Of a DNA stretch of 23,567 bases, positions 1-7,124 are shown in pieces. The stretch covers positions 1 through 23,567 of the forward strand of contig JAEDLP010000009.1 in NCBI GenBank assembly GCA_016295225.1, in the 5' to 3' direction. The stretch comes from Oscillospiraceae bacterium. Lineage in GTDB: Bacteria > Bacillota > Clostridia > Oscillospirales > Oscillospiraceae. Below the pieces are notes generated by a model. The model did not search any database. It saw nothing but the letters and a program-made list of their open reading frames with translations, and was not told the origin of the DNA. The position numbers were made by a program, and so were the translations under genes. Every line of letters begins with the position of its first letter. The first letter of the stretch is position 1.

Positions 1-181
1 GGGTCTCCACGGCGGACAGGAGGCTCTCGTCAAAGTCCCCCTCGGAAAACTCCCCTCGGATGGCCGCGTCCAGCATCCGGTCCAGGGTTTGGAGTGTATG
101 CTTCTCCCGGCTCCGCCGCCACAGGCCATAGCCCACCCCGGCCAACCCCAAAACCAGGGTGCAAATCAGCAAGAGTATCAT
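1..181 (-). CDS. Sensor histidine kinase, N-terminal part only (runs off window)
   Basis: The reading frame opens with ATG at 181, one base after the stop of the response regulator, and stays open to base 1, so about 60 residues are visible. Residues 2-20 form one hydrophobic membrane segment (ILLLICTLVLGLAGVGYGL), followed by a basic WRRSREK stretch. After that comes an acidic region (LDRMLDAAIRGEF, FDESLLSAVET) of the kind found between the membrane helix and the dimerisation domain of short one-TM kinases in Clostridia. The catalytic HisKA and HATPase domains would lie outside the window and are not seen. It is almost certainly the partner of the adjacent response regulator; tight coupling of stop and start suggests translational coupling. 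The signal sensed is unknown, and no extracellular sensor domain is visible. The kinase call rests on gene order plus this N-terminal pattern. Confidence 0.75.
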   Translation of the reverse strand, partial: MILLLICTLVLGLAGVGYGLWRRSREKHTLQTLDRMLDAAIRGEFSEGDFDESLLSAVET

Positions 182-182
182 G

Positions 183-854
183 TCAGGTCACCGCCCAGGT
201 GTAGCCAATGCCGTAGACCGTTTTCAGGTACCTGGGCCGGGAGGGGTCGTCCTCCAGCTTGTTCCGCAGGCGTTTCACGGTGACGGACAGGGCGTTTTCC
301 TCCACGAACTCCGCCCCGTCGGTCCACACCCGGTCCACCAGGTCGGCCCGGGCCAGGGTAATCCCCCGGTTCTCCACCAGGGCCCGCAGGAGCTTTTGCT
401 CGGTCTTGCTCAGATCCACCGGCCGGCCGTCTTTTCGGTACTCCATCCGGTCGAAGTCAAAGGTAAAGCCCTCCAACTCCACCACCCCGGGCCGGGCGGC
501 CTTGCCCCGGCGGAGCTGGGCGTTGACCCTGGCCCTTAGGACGGCCAGGGAGAAGGGCTTTGTGATGTAGTCATCGGCCCCGGACTCCAGCCCGGTGACG
601 ATGTCGGTCTCCATATCGTTGGCGGTCAGGAGGATCACCGGAACCTGCCCCCGGACCTGACGCAGCAGGTTCAGCCCGCTGCCGTCGGGGAGGTTCACAT
701 CCAGAATCAGCAGTTCAAAGCCCCCGGCGGCCAGGGCTTCCCGTCCCCCGGCCAGGGTGCGGCAGAGGGTCACGGGCCGGGTCTCCCCTTGCAGGGCCAG
801 GCGGATGCCCTCTCCCAGGGCCGGGTCATCTTCCAAAAGCAGCAGCCGTTCCAT
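183..854 (-). CDS. OmpR/PhoB-family response regulator
   Basis: This 223-residue protein has a receiver domain (about residues 1-118) with the acidic pair E8/D9/D10, the phospho-acceptor D52 in LLILDVNLPDGSG, and the conserved K99 in DDYITKPFS. A winged-helix DNA-binding domain (about 125-222) carries the usual LSKTEQKLLRALVENRG and KRLRNKLEDD...VYGIGYTW signatures. It is a phosphorylation-controlled transcription factor of normal family length. ATG at 854 has an AAGGAGG ribosome site 8 or so bases upstream, which fixes the start. It is the first gene of a two-gene unit with the histidine kinase downstream, transcribed from a promoter at 886-914. Its targets are unknown: no transporter or resistance gene is visible beside it in this window, although kinases of this short type often control antimicrobial-peptide responses (family knowledge, not shown here). 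Confidence 0.93.
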   Translation of the reverse strand: MERLLLLEDDPALGEGIRLALQGETRPVTLCRTLAGGREALAAGGFELLILDVNLPDGSGLNLLRQVRGQVPVILLTANDMETDIVTGLESGADDYITKPFSLAVLRARVNAQLRRGKAARPGVVELEGFTFDFDRMEYRKDGRPVDLSKTEQKLLRALVENRGITLARADLVDRVWTDGAEFVEENALSVTVKRLRNKLEDDPSRPRYLKTVYGIGYTWAVT

Positions 855-885
855 GTCCGGCCTCCTTCCGTGGTTTCATGGGGAC

Positions 886-914
886 AGTATACCACGGGTT
901 TTGAAAAAACGCAA
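886..914 (-). promoter_or_regulatory. Sigma-A-type promoter for the two-component system
   Basis: On the minus strand TTGCGT (909-914) and TATACT (886-891) are separated by exactly 17 bases, about 30 bases upstream of the response-regulator start. The -35 hexamer is part of the T-rich tail of the terminator of the upstream ATPase gene, so terminator and promoter overlap. Confidence 0.7.
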
Positions 915-943
915 AAGGACGGGAGCCCGTGGGACTCCCGCCC
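909..943 (-). terminator. Rho-independent terminator of the DUF815 ATPase gene
   Basis: On the minus strand a 9-bp GC-rich stem (935-943 pairing with 917-925, one G-T pair, loop of 9) is followed by TTTTGCGTTTTTTC. It starts 14 bases after the stop of the ATPase gene. Confidence 0.8.
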
Positions 944-956
944 TGGGAAGATGGCG

Positions 957-2267
957 TTATGTGGCGGTGTGGGCGCCGGACATATAATTGATGAACTGCT
1001 GGGCGGTGCGGCCGGAGATGCCCCCGTGGCGGAGCTCCCACTTGTTGGCCTCGGCCAAAATCTCCTGGTCGGTGGCCTCTACCCCCGCCCGGTGGGCCAG
1101 GGACAGAACCATGTCCTTGAACTGGTTGTGGTTGGGAATGGAGTAGTGGATGCGGGTGCCAAACCGGGCGGACAGAGAGAGCTTCTCCTCCAGGGTGTCC
1201 GACCGGTGGACGTCGTTCTCGTGCTCCATGTCCCCCCGGTCCTTCCAGGTCTCCCGGATCAGGTTCCGGCGGTTGGAGGTGGCGTAGAGAAGGACATTGT
1301 CGGGCTTGGTCTCCACGCCTCCCTCGATGACGGCCTTGAGGAACTTGTACTCCACCTCGTTCTCCTCAAAGGAGAGGTCGTCAATGAAGATGATGAACCG
1401 ATAGTTGCGGTTCTTCACCATGGCGATGACGGCAGAGAGGTCCTGGAACTGGTGCTTGTAAATCTCGATCATTCGCAGGCCCTGGTCGTAGTATTCGTTG
1501 ATAAGGGCCTTGACGCTGGAGGACTTGCCGGTGCCGGCATCGCCGTAGAGCAGGGCATTATTGGCGCTGCGGCCGGCCAGGAAGGCCTCGGTATTCCCAC
1601 GGAGCTGGGCCTTCTGAGCCTCGTAGCCGATGAGGTCAGAGAGCATAACCTTGTCTGTGTTGTAGATGGGGATGAGACTCACCCCGTCGGGGCCAGACTT
1701 GATGCGGAAGGCCTTGTTGAGCCCGATAAGGCCCACGCCGTACTGGCGGTAGTGGCCGGTGACCAGGGTGAAGAATTCCTCCTCGTCCCGGGCGGCGGCC
1801 AAACGGCGGCTCAGGTCCCGGACCTTCTCACTGACGTTCTTGTTGTACCGCCGCTCGTGCTTGTAAATGGACTTGTATCGGCAGAGGGTGGAGAAGCAGT
1901 CGATGCCCAGGTCCCGCTCGATGGGGCCGAAGTCATAGTGGAACAACGCCCGAAAGACCTTGAAGTCGTTCTTGGCAAAGTGGTTCACGGAGCCGTCCAG
2001 CTCCCCCACCCGCTCGGTGATGAGGCTGAAGGAGTTCTCGTTGGTCATCAGCAGGAAGGTCAGGTAGTTCTGCCACAGGTTTTCGTCAAACCCGTAATCG
2101 GTGGCCAGGTCCAGCAGGGCCTTTACCTGGTCGTAGATCCCCCGAACCAGGACCTGCCGGGGGCAGTTGTTGCCCTTCCAGTCCTGGAAGAGCTTGGCGA
2201 GTTTCATCAAAATGCTGTCCTGGCCCAGATCGCCATAGAGCAGCAGACGGGATGCAAGTTGGTCCAT
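957..2267 (-). CDS. DUF815 family AAA-type ATPase, function unknown
   Basis: This 436-residue protein has an N-terminal helical region of about 200 residues without recognisable motifs. An AAA+ ATPase core follows: Walker A GDAGTGKSS (242-250), Walker B FIIFIDD (291-297), a sensor-1-like LLYATSNRRN (326-335) and an SARFG box (366-370) that could hold an arginine finger. The whole fits the DUF815 family of predicted ATPases found across Firmicutes and other bacteria. Their client or partner is, to my knowledge, not established. No membrane segment or signal peptide is present, so it is cytoplasmic. ATG at 2267 has an AGGAGG site 10 bases upstream. It lies 63 bases after ilvE in the same direction, behind a hairpin, so it may be a separate unit or receive read-through. 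Adjacency to ilv genes does not by itself imply a role in amino-acid synthesis. Confidence 0.85.
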   Translation of the reverse strand: MDQLASRLLLYGDLGQDSILMKLAKLFQDWKGNNCPRQVLVRGIYDQVKALLDLATDYGFDENLWQNYLTFLLMTNENSFSLITERVGELDGSVNHFAKNDFKVFRALFHYDFGPIERDLGIDCFSTLCRYKSIYKHERRYNKNVSEKVRDLSRRLAAARDEEEFFTLVTGHYRQYGVGLIGLNKAFRIKSGPDGVSLIPIYNTDKVMLSDLIGYEAQKAQLRGNTEAFLAGRSANNALLYGDAGTGKSSSVKALINEYYDQGLRMIEIYKHQFQDLSAVIAMVKNRNYRFIIFIDDLSFEENEVEYKFLKAVIEGGVETKPDNVLLYATSNRRNLIRETWKDRGDMEHENDVHRSDTLEEKLSLSARFGTRIHYSIPNHNQFKDMVLSLAHRAGVEATDQEILAEANKWELRHGGISGRTAQQFINYMSGAHTAT

Positions 2268-2294
2268 AGTAAGATATCCTCCTGATTTAAACAG

Positions 2295-2320
2295 AAGCCC
2301 CCCTTGTCAAAGGGGGGCTT
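2295..2320 (-). terminator. Strong hairpin between ilvE and the DUF815 gene
   Basis: A perfect 11-bp inverted repeat (AAGCCCCCCTT, loop GTCA) begins 10 bases after the ilvE stop. On the minus strand it is followed only by CTGTTTAAATC, a weak U-tract, so termination may be partial. The loop contains TTGACA on the minus strand, but no convincing -10 follows at the right spacing. Confidence 0.6.
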
Positions 2321-2330
2321 TGGGGGGTGA

Positions 2331-3395
2331 TTATTCGACAATTACGCGCCAGCCGAACTTATCCTCCAGCTTGCCCAGCTGGATGCCGGTGACGGTGTCG
2401 TAGATCTTCTGGCTGACGGGGCCGATCTTGCCGCCGCCGATGATCATCACGTCATCCTTGTAGCGCAGCTTTCCCACAGGGGAGATGACGGCGGCGGTAC
2501 CGGTGCCGAAGCACTCCTCCAGCTTGCCGTCCTTCTGGGCCTGGATCAGCTCGTCCACGGAGATGCGGCGCTCCTCCACCTCCATGCCCCAGTCCCGGCA
2601 GAGCTGCAGGACGGAGTTCCGGGTGATGCCGGGCAGGATGGAGCCGTTGAGCATGGGGGTAACGATCTTGCCGTCGATCTTGAAGAAGATGTTCATGGCG
2701 CCCACTTCCTCGATGTACTTGCGCTCCACGCCGTCCAGCCACAGCACCTGGGAGTAGCCGTCGTCGTGGGCCTTCACCTGGGCGGCCAGGGAGGCTGCGT
2801 AGTTGCCGCCGGTCTTGGCGAAGCCCATGCCGCCCCGGACAGCGCGGACATAGTCGTCCTCGATCCAGATGCCCACGGGTTCCAGGCCGGACTCATAGTA
2901 AGCCCCGGAGGGGGACAGGATGATCATGAACAGGAAGGTGTCGGACACGTCCACCCCCAGGAAGGGCTCGGTGGCGATGATGAAGGGGCGGATGTACAGG
3001 GAGGTGCCAGGCTCGGTGGGGATCCAGTCCTCGTCCACCTTGACCACGGCCTTGACAGCCTGGACGAAGTCCTCCACGGGAATCTGGGGGATGCACAGAC
3101 GGTCGTTGGTGTCATTGGTGCGCTTGCCGTTCATGTCGGGGCGGAAGAGAAGGGTCTCGCCGTGGATGCCCTTGTAGGCCTTCAGGCCCTCAAACATCTC
3201 CTGGCCGTAGTGGAAAACCATAGCGGCGGGGGACAGGGTCAGGTCCTGGTAGGGGACGATGCGGGGATCGTGCCAGCCCTTGCCGTTGGTGTAGTTCATG
3301 ATGAACATATGATCCGTGAAAATTTTACCGAAGCCCAGTTTGCCGGTGGGCTTTTCCTTGGGGTTCGTCGTTCTTTCGATCTTGATATCTAACAT
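2331..3395 (-). CDS. ilvE: Branched-chain amino-acid aminotransferase
   Basis: This 354-residue protein is a class IV PLP aminotransferase that moves the amino group between glutamate and 2-ketoisovalerate, 2-keto-3-methylvalerate or 2-ketoisocaproate, the last step of Val, Ile and Leu synthesis. The PLP lysine is K194 in GFAKTGGNYAAS, matching the K-x-GGNY site of the BCAT2/eukaryote-like branch rather than the shorter E. coli IlvE branch. Other family signatures are FHYGQEMFEGLKAY (62-75), LYIRPF, YIEEVGAMN, LPGITRNS and FGTGTAA. Length is normal for this ~350-residue subgroup. The gene starts 33 bases after ilvD with an AAAGGAAG ribosome site, so ilvD-ilvE form one transcript. Cytoplasmic. 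Aminotransferases of this fold can also make D-amino acids or 4-amino-4-deoxychorismate, but the motifs and the operon make the BCAT assignment secure. Confidence 0.96.
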   Translation of the reverse strand: MLDIKIERTTNPKEKPTGKLGFGKIFTDHMFIMNYTNGKGWHDPRIVPYQDLTLSPAAMVFHYGQEMFEGLKAYKGIHGETLLFRPDMNGKRTNDTNDRLCIPQIPVEDFVQAVKAVVKVDEDWIPTEPGTSLYIRPFIIATEPFLGVDVSDTFLFMIILSPSGAYYESGLEPVGIWIEDDYVRAVRGGMGFAKTGGNYAASLAAQVKAHDDGYSQVLWLDGVERKYIEEVGAMNIFFKIDGKIVTPMLNGSILPGITRNSVLQLCRDWGMEVEERRISVDELIQAQKDGKLEECFGTGTAAVISPVGKLRYKDDVMIIGGGKIGPVSQKIYDTVTGIQLGKLEDKFGWRVIVE

Positions 3396-3428
3396 TTGAA
3401 ATACTTCCTTTCAAAAGAGGTTTGAAAC

Positions 3429-5093
3429 TTACACTTCCAGGATGGCGCCCTTATCGGCGGAGGAGACCATCTTGGCGTATCTTGCCAGATAGCCGGTCTT
3501 GACCTTGGGCTCGGGGCAGACCCAGGCGGCCCGACGGGCGGCCAGCTCCTCGTCGCTGACCTTCATGGAGATGGTGTGGTTGGGGATGTCGATGGCAATG
3601 ATGTCGCCCTCCTGAACCAGACCGATGTTGCCGCCGCTGGCTGCCTCAGGAGACACGTGGCCGATGGATGCGCCGCGGGTAGCACCGGAGAACCGACCGT
3701 CGGTGATGAGGGCCACTTCCTTGTCCAGACCCATGCCGGCGATAGCAGAGGTGGGGTTGAGCATCTCCCGCATGCCGGGGCCGCCCTTGGGGACCTCGTA
3801 GCGGATGATGACCACGTCGCCGGCCACGATCTTGCCGGCGTAGATGGCGTTGATGCAGTCCTCTTCGCTGTCGAAGACCCGGGCAGGACCTTCGTGGACC
3901 ATCATCTCGGGGGCCACGGCGGACTGCTTGACCACGCAGCCGTCGGGGGCCAGGTTGCCCTTCAGCACGGCGATGCCGCCGGTCTGGGTGTAGGGGTTCT
4001 CAATGGGACGGATAATCTCGTGGTTCCGGTTGACCACGCCCTCCAGGTTCTCGGCGATGGTCTTGCCAGTGCAGGTGATGAGGGAGGTGTCCAGCAGATC
4101 CTTCTTGGTCAGCTCCTTCATGACGGCGTAGACGCCGCCGGCCCGCTCCAGATCCTCCATGTAAGTGTTGCCGGCAGGGGCCAGGTGGCACAGGTTGGGG
4201 GTCCTGTCGGAGATCTCGTTGGACATGTCGAAAGAGATCTCAATGCCGCACTCGTGGGCGATGGCGGGCAGGTGGAGCATGGTGTTGGTGGAGCAGCCCA
4301 GGGCCATGTCGATGGTCTCGGCGTTGTGGAAGGCGGCCTCAGTCATGACGTCCCGGGGACGGATGTCCTTTTCCACCAGTTCCATGATCTTCATGCCGGC
4401 GTGCTTGGCCAGACGCAGACGGGCGGAGTGGACGGCAGGGATGGTGCCGTTGCCCCGGAGTGCCATGCCGATGGCTTCGGTGAGGCAATTCATGGAGTTT
4501 GCGGTGTACATGCCGGAGCAGGAGCCGCAGGTGGGGCAGGCGTTGTTCTCATACTCCTCCACCCCTTCCTCGTCCAGCTTGCCGGCGTAGTAAGCGCCCA
4601 CGGCCTCGAACATGTGGGAGAGGCAGGTGCGGCGGCCGTCGTTGAGGGTGCCGGCCAGCATGGGGCCGCCGGAGACGAAGATGGTGGGGACGTTGACCCG
4701 GGCGGCGGCCATCAGCAGGCCGGGGACATTCTTGTCGCAGTTGGGGATCATCACCAGGCCATCGAACTGGTGGGCCATGGCCATGGCCTCGGTGGAGTCG
4801 GCGATGATATCACGGGTAACAAGGGAGTACTTCATGCCGGTGTGGCCCATGGCAATGCCGTCGCAGACGGCAATGGCGGGGAACTCCACAGGAGTACCGC
4901 CGGCGGCCCGGACGCCGGCCTTGACGGCCTCGGCGATCTTGTCCAGGTTCATGTGGCCGGGGACGATCTCATTATAGGAGCAGACCACGCCGATCAGGGG
5001 CTTTTCCAGTTCCTCCTTGGTGTAGCCCAGGGCGTAGAGCAGGGAGCGGTTGGGGGCGGCAGGGATGCCTTTCTTTAAAATATCGGAACGCAT
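3429..5093 (-). CDS. ilvD: Dihydroxy-acid dehydratase
   Basis: This 554-residue IlvD/Edd-family Fe-S enzyme dehydrates 2,3-dihydroxyisovalerate and 2,3-dihydroxy-3-methylvalerate to the keto acids used by IlvE. Cluster and substrate motifs include NCDKNVPG (C119, with D120/K121), CPTCGSCSGMYTANSMNC (C192 is the conserved ligand), GCSTNTMLHLPAIA, and the C-terminal RYEVPKGGPGMREM and TDGRFSGATRG. The first-cluster position reads VPGH rather than the TPCN seen in [2Fe-2S] enzymes such as that of Mycobacterium tuberculosis. This suggests the oxygen-sensitive E. coli-like type, in keeping with an anaerobe (inference). ATG at 5093 has a GAGGAGGA site. It is first in ilvD-ilvE and is transcribed away from the GntR regulator from a shared, operator-containing promoter region. 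Sugar-acid dehydratases share the fold, but length and neighbours favour IlvD. Confidence 0.97.
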   Translation of the reverse strand: MRSDILKKGIPAAPNRSLLYALGYTKEELEKPLIGVVCSYNEIVPGHMNLDKIAEAVKAGVRAAGGTPVEFPAIAVCDGIAMGHTGMKYSLVTRDIIADSTEAMAMAHQFDGLVMIPNCDKNVPGLLMAAARVNVPTIFVSGGPMLAGTLNDGRRTCLSHMFEAVGAYYAGKLDEEGVEEYENNACPTCGSCSGMYTANSMNCLTEAIGMALRGNGTIPAVHSARLRLAKHAGMKIMELVEKDIRPRDVMTEAAFHNAETIDMALGCSTNTMLHLPAIAHECGIEISFDMSNEISDRTPNLCHLAPAGNTYMEDLERAGGVYAVMKELTKKDLLDTSLITCTGKTIAENLEGVVNRNHEIIRPIENPYTQTGGIAVLKGNLAPDGCVVKQSAVAPEMMVHEGPARVFDSEEDCINAIYAGKIVAGDVVIIRYEVPKGGPGMREMLNPTSAIAGMGLDKEVALITDGRFSGATRGASIGHVSPEAASGGNIGLVQEGDIIAIDIPNHTISMKVSDEELAARRAAWVCPEPKVKTGYLARYAKMVSSADKGAILEV

Positions 5094-5124
5094 AGCGGTG
5101 TCCTCCTCAAAATTTATCTACAAG

Positions 5125-5135
5125 TTGTATGACTA
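5125..5135 (+). promoter_or_regulatory. Candidate FadR/GntR operator, copy 1
   Basis: TTGTATGACTA fits the FadR-subfamily operator consensus TNGTNNNACNA at every fixed position. It lies just upstream of the gntR -35 box and inside the predicted ilvD 5' untranslated region. Its left part overlaps a small palindrome TACAAGTTGTA (5119-5129). Confidence 0.65.
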
Positions 5136-5138
5136 CAC

Positions 5139-5167
5139 TTGAATTGTCTGACTATATATTATATGAT
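5139..5167 (+). promoter_or_regulatory. Promoter of the GntR regulator gene
   Basis: TTGAAT (5139-5144) and TATGAT (5162-5167) are separated by 17 bases, 57 bases upstream of the gntR ATG. Operator copy 2 occupies the spacer, an arrangement that fits autorepression. Confidence 0.65.
5144..5154 (+). promoter_or_regulatory. Candidate FadR/GntR operator, copy 2
   Basis: TTGTCTGACTA again fits TNGTNNNACNA at every fixed position and differs from copy 1 by one base. The two copies are direct repeats 19 bases apart, near two helical turns, so two dimers could bind the same face. It lies between the gntR -35 and -10 boxes and directly downstream of the ilvD -10. Confidence 0.68.
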
Positions 5168-5184
5168 AGGGTTAGTCTTGTCAA
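5156..5184 (-). promoter_or_regulatory. Promoter of ilvD-ilvE
   Basis: On the minus strand a consensus TTGACA (5179-5184) is followed by TAATAT (5156-5161) at 17 bases or TATAAT (5158-5163) at 15 bases. The predicted start near 5150 falls inside operator copy 2. The untranslated leader is only about 55 bases, with no room for a riboswitch or attenuator. Confidence 0.7.
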
Positions 5185-5224
5185 GAAGATTCTGCCCCGG
5201 CGGGGCGGAATTCAGGAGGAACCC

Positions 5225-5902
5225 ATGGAAAAGAAGAATTTGTCTCAACAAACCGCCGACCGTCTGTACAATATGATCGTGGTGGAGCGCCGCCTGGCCC
5301 CCGGGGAAAAACTCCCCAACGAGGTGGATCTGGCCCGGGAGCTGGGGGTCAGCCGCACCACCTTGCGGGAGGCCCTCCACGCCCTGGCCTCCCGAAACAT
5401 TCTGGAAGTCCGCCGGGGGCGGGGAACCTTTGTCTCCCCCCAGGTGGAGCACATCAATGACTTTGGCTTCTCCGATCTGGATCAGGTAAAGGGGCAGCTC
5501 CGGGACCTCTTCGAGCTGCGGCGGATCTTTGAACCCTCCGCCGCCCGGCTGGCCTGCCTGCGGGCCTCTGAGGAGGAAATGGCGGAGATTCTGGCCTGCG
5601 GTGAGCAGGTGGACCGGTGCATCCGGGAAAACCAGGACCGGACCCAGGCAGACCGGGAGTTCCACGCCGCCATCGTCCGGGCCACCCACAACGAGTTCAT
5701 GATGCGCCTGCTGCCCATGATCAACCAGGCGGTGGAGGCAGCGGTGATCTCCGGGGAGCACAAGGACCAGCTGGCCGAGGACACCCGCCGGGACCACGCC
5801 CTCATCATGGATTTTTTCCAGAAGCGCGACGCCTCCGGGTCGGAGCACGCCATGGCCATCCACATGCACCACAGCATCGACGTGATGGGTTTGGAGGGGT
5901 GA
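5225..5902 (+). CDS. FadR-subfamily GntR transcription regulator (FCD domain), probable BCAA regulator
   Basis: This 225-residue protein has an N-terminal GntR winged helix (about 5-70: LPNEVDLARELGVSRTTLREAL, then the wing RRGRGTFV). An all-helical FCD ligand domain (about 90-215) follows, with the metal-binding pattern D143, H147, H191 and H213. Members bind small carboxylates, amino acids or acyl-CoAs and change DNA binding. An in-frame ATG exists at 5129, but the AGGAGG at 5214-5219 and homology both place the start at 5225; the extra sequence is promoter. The gene lies between ilvD-ilvE (divergent) and ilvB-ilvN-ilvC (convergent), and its promoter region contains two perfect matches to the FadR operator consensus. 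I infer control of ilvD-ilvE and itself. The ligand is unknown; a BCAA or a 2-keto acid is a reasonable guess. The GC-rich codon use is like that of its neighbours. Confidence 0.93.
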   Translation: MEKKNLSQQTADRLYNMIVVERRLAPGEKLPNEVDLARELGVSRTTLREALHALASRNILEVRRGRGTFVSPQVEHINDFGFSDLDQVKGQLRDLFELRRIFEPSAARLACLRASEEEMAEILACGEQVDRCIRENQDRTQADREFHAAIVRATHNEFMMRLLPMINQAVEAAVISGEHKDQLAEDTRRDHALIMDFFQKRDASGSEHAMAIHMHHSIDVMGLEG

Positions 5903-5920
5903 AGGTTCCACCTATATCCC

Positions 5921-5977
5921 CGCGTCGCCCTCTCCGTCACGGCTTCGCCGTGCCAGCTCTCCCAGAGGGATCGCCAA
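5921..5977. repeat. Candidate intergenic palindromic repeat (REP-like)
   Basis: The non-coding stretch after gntR contains the hairpin CACGGC-TTC-GCCGTG (5938-5952), flanked by CCCTCTCCGT and CCAGCTCTCCCAGAGGG. From memory, very similar strings recur between genes in gut Clostridia genomes, but only one copy is present here, so the repeat status cannot be shown from this window. Confidence 0.4.
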
Positions 5978-6022
5978 GTCATCTGTGGCACACTCCCCCC
6001 GCCCTACAACCCGCAATACACA

Positions 6023-6061
6023 AAAATAGGCTCTCCCGAACGGTTCGGGAGAGCCTGTTTT
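6023..6061. terminator. Bidirectional terminator between gntR and ilvC
   Basis: A 12-14 bp near-perfect inverted repeat, AGGCTCTCCCGAAC (6028-6041) with its complement (6043-6056), is followed by GTTTTTC on the plus strand and by ATTTTTG on the minus strand. It can stop both the gntR transcript and the ilvBNC transcript. Confidence 0.92.
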
Positions 6062-6104
6062 TCAGTCTCATGGAGCCCAGCGAAGCAGGTCCATAAAGTC
6101 CTTT

Positions 6105-7124
6105 TTAGTTAGAAGCGGTATCGGGATCGGAGTCGTCGCCCCACAGCATGTTCTTCCGCAGCTCAGCGCCCACGGTCTCCATCTGGTGCTTGGCCAGGAT
6201 GCCGCGCTTGGAGTTGAAGAAGGTACGGCCGTTCTTGTTCTCGGCAATCCACTTGCCGGCGAAGGTGCCGTCCTGGATGTCGTTCAGAACTGCCTTCATG
6301 TTGGCCTTAGTCTGCTCATAGGGCAGGACGCGGGTACCGGAGACATACTCGCCATACTCGGCGGTATCGGAGATGGAGTAGTTCATCATGGCGACGCCGC
6401 CCTTGTTGATCAGGTCGATGATGAGCTTCATCTCGTGGATGCACTCGAAGTAAGCGTTCTCGGGCTCGTAGCCGGCTTCCACCAGAGTCTCGAAGCCCAG
6501 CTTCATCAGTTCGACCACGCCGCCGCACAGGACAGCCTGCTCGCCGAACAGGTCGGTCTCGGTCTCGTCGCTGAAGGTGGTCTCCATAACGCCGGCACGG
6601 GCGCCGCCGATGCCTGCGATATAGGCCAGACCGATGTCATAGGCCTTACCGGTGGCATTCTGCTCCACGGCGATCAGGCAGGGAACGCCCTTGCCTGCCA
6701 CGTACTGGGAACGGACGGTGTGGCCGGGGCCCTTGGGGGCAGCCATGAAGACGTCCACGTCTGCGGGGGGCTTGATGAGCTGGTAACGGATATTGAAGCC
6801 GTGGGCGAAGGCGATGGCCTTGCCGGCGGTCAGGTTGGGAGCGATGTCCTTGTTATACATATCAGCCTGGGCTTCGTCGTTGATGAGGATCATAATGATG
6901 TCAGCCAGCTTGGTTGCCTCGGCGACGGTGTAGACCTGGAAGCCGTCCTTCTCGGCCACGGGCCAGGACTTGCCGCCCTTGCGCAGACCGATGATGACGT
7001 CGCAGCCGGAGTCCCGCAGGTTCAGAGCATGAGCGTGACCCTGGGAGCCATAACCGACGATTGCGATCTTCTTGCCATTGAGCTGATTCAGGTCACAGTC
7101 CTTCTCATAATACATTTTTGCCAT
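6105..7124 (-). CDS. ilvC: Ketol-acid reductoisomerase
   Basis: This 339-residue class I (short) enzyme isomerises and reduces 2-acetolactate or 2-aceto-2-hydroxybutyrate to the dihydroxy acids used by IlvD, with Mg2+ and NAD(P)H. The Rossmann site is GYGSQGHAHALNLRDSG (24-40), followed by GLRKGGKS, whose basic and hydroxyl residues suggest NADPH use. AAPKGPGHTVR carries the conserved histidine, and the DETETDLFGEQAVLCGG and YFECIHEMKLIIDLI segments carry the metal-binding acids. An upstream in-frame start at 7262 would add 46 residues that are out-of-frame ilvN sequence. AAAAAGGAGA before 7124 and the family N-terminus support MAKMYYEKD as the true start. The start overlaps the end of ilvN by 20 bases, so translation is probably coupled. 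Last gene of ilvB-ilvN-ilvC. Confidence 0.97.
   Translation of the reverse strand: MAKMYYEKDCDLNQLNGKKIAIVGYGSQGHAHALNLRDSGCDVIIGLRKGGKSWPVAEKDGFQVYTVAEATKLADIIMILINDEAQADMYNKDIAPNLTAGKAIAFAHGFNIRYQLIKPPADVDVFMAAPKGPGHTVRSQYVAGKGVPCLIAVEQNATGKAYDIGLAYIAGIGGARAGVMETTFSDETETDLFGEQAVLCGGVVELMKLGFETLVEAGYEPENAYFECIHEMKLIIDLINKGGVAMMNYSISDTAEYGEYVSGTRVLPYEQTKANMKAVLNDIQDGTFAGKWIAENKNGRTFFNSKRGILAKHQMETVGAELRKNMLWGDDSDPDTASN

Noticed and set aside
789..2285. 498-codon frame antisense to the DUF815 gene
   Set aside because: A shadow frame with no ribosome site or protein-family signal; it also crosses the terminator and promoter at 886-943.
2306..2340. TTGACA within the hairpin loop as the promoter of the DUF815 gene
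   Set aside because: No acceptable -10 hexamer lies 15-19 bases downstream on the minus strand, so the match is probably chance.
3576..5078. 500-codon frame antisense to ilvD
   Set aside because: Low-complexity Gly/His/Val/Asp-rich translation with no domain signal; a shadow of ilvD.
5129..5224. N-terminal 32-residue extension of the GntR regulator (ATG at 5129)
   Set aside because: The segment is promoter and operator DNA, with AGGAGG immediately before the ATG at 5225; the extension has no homology to the family.
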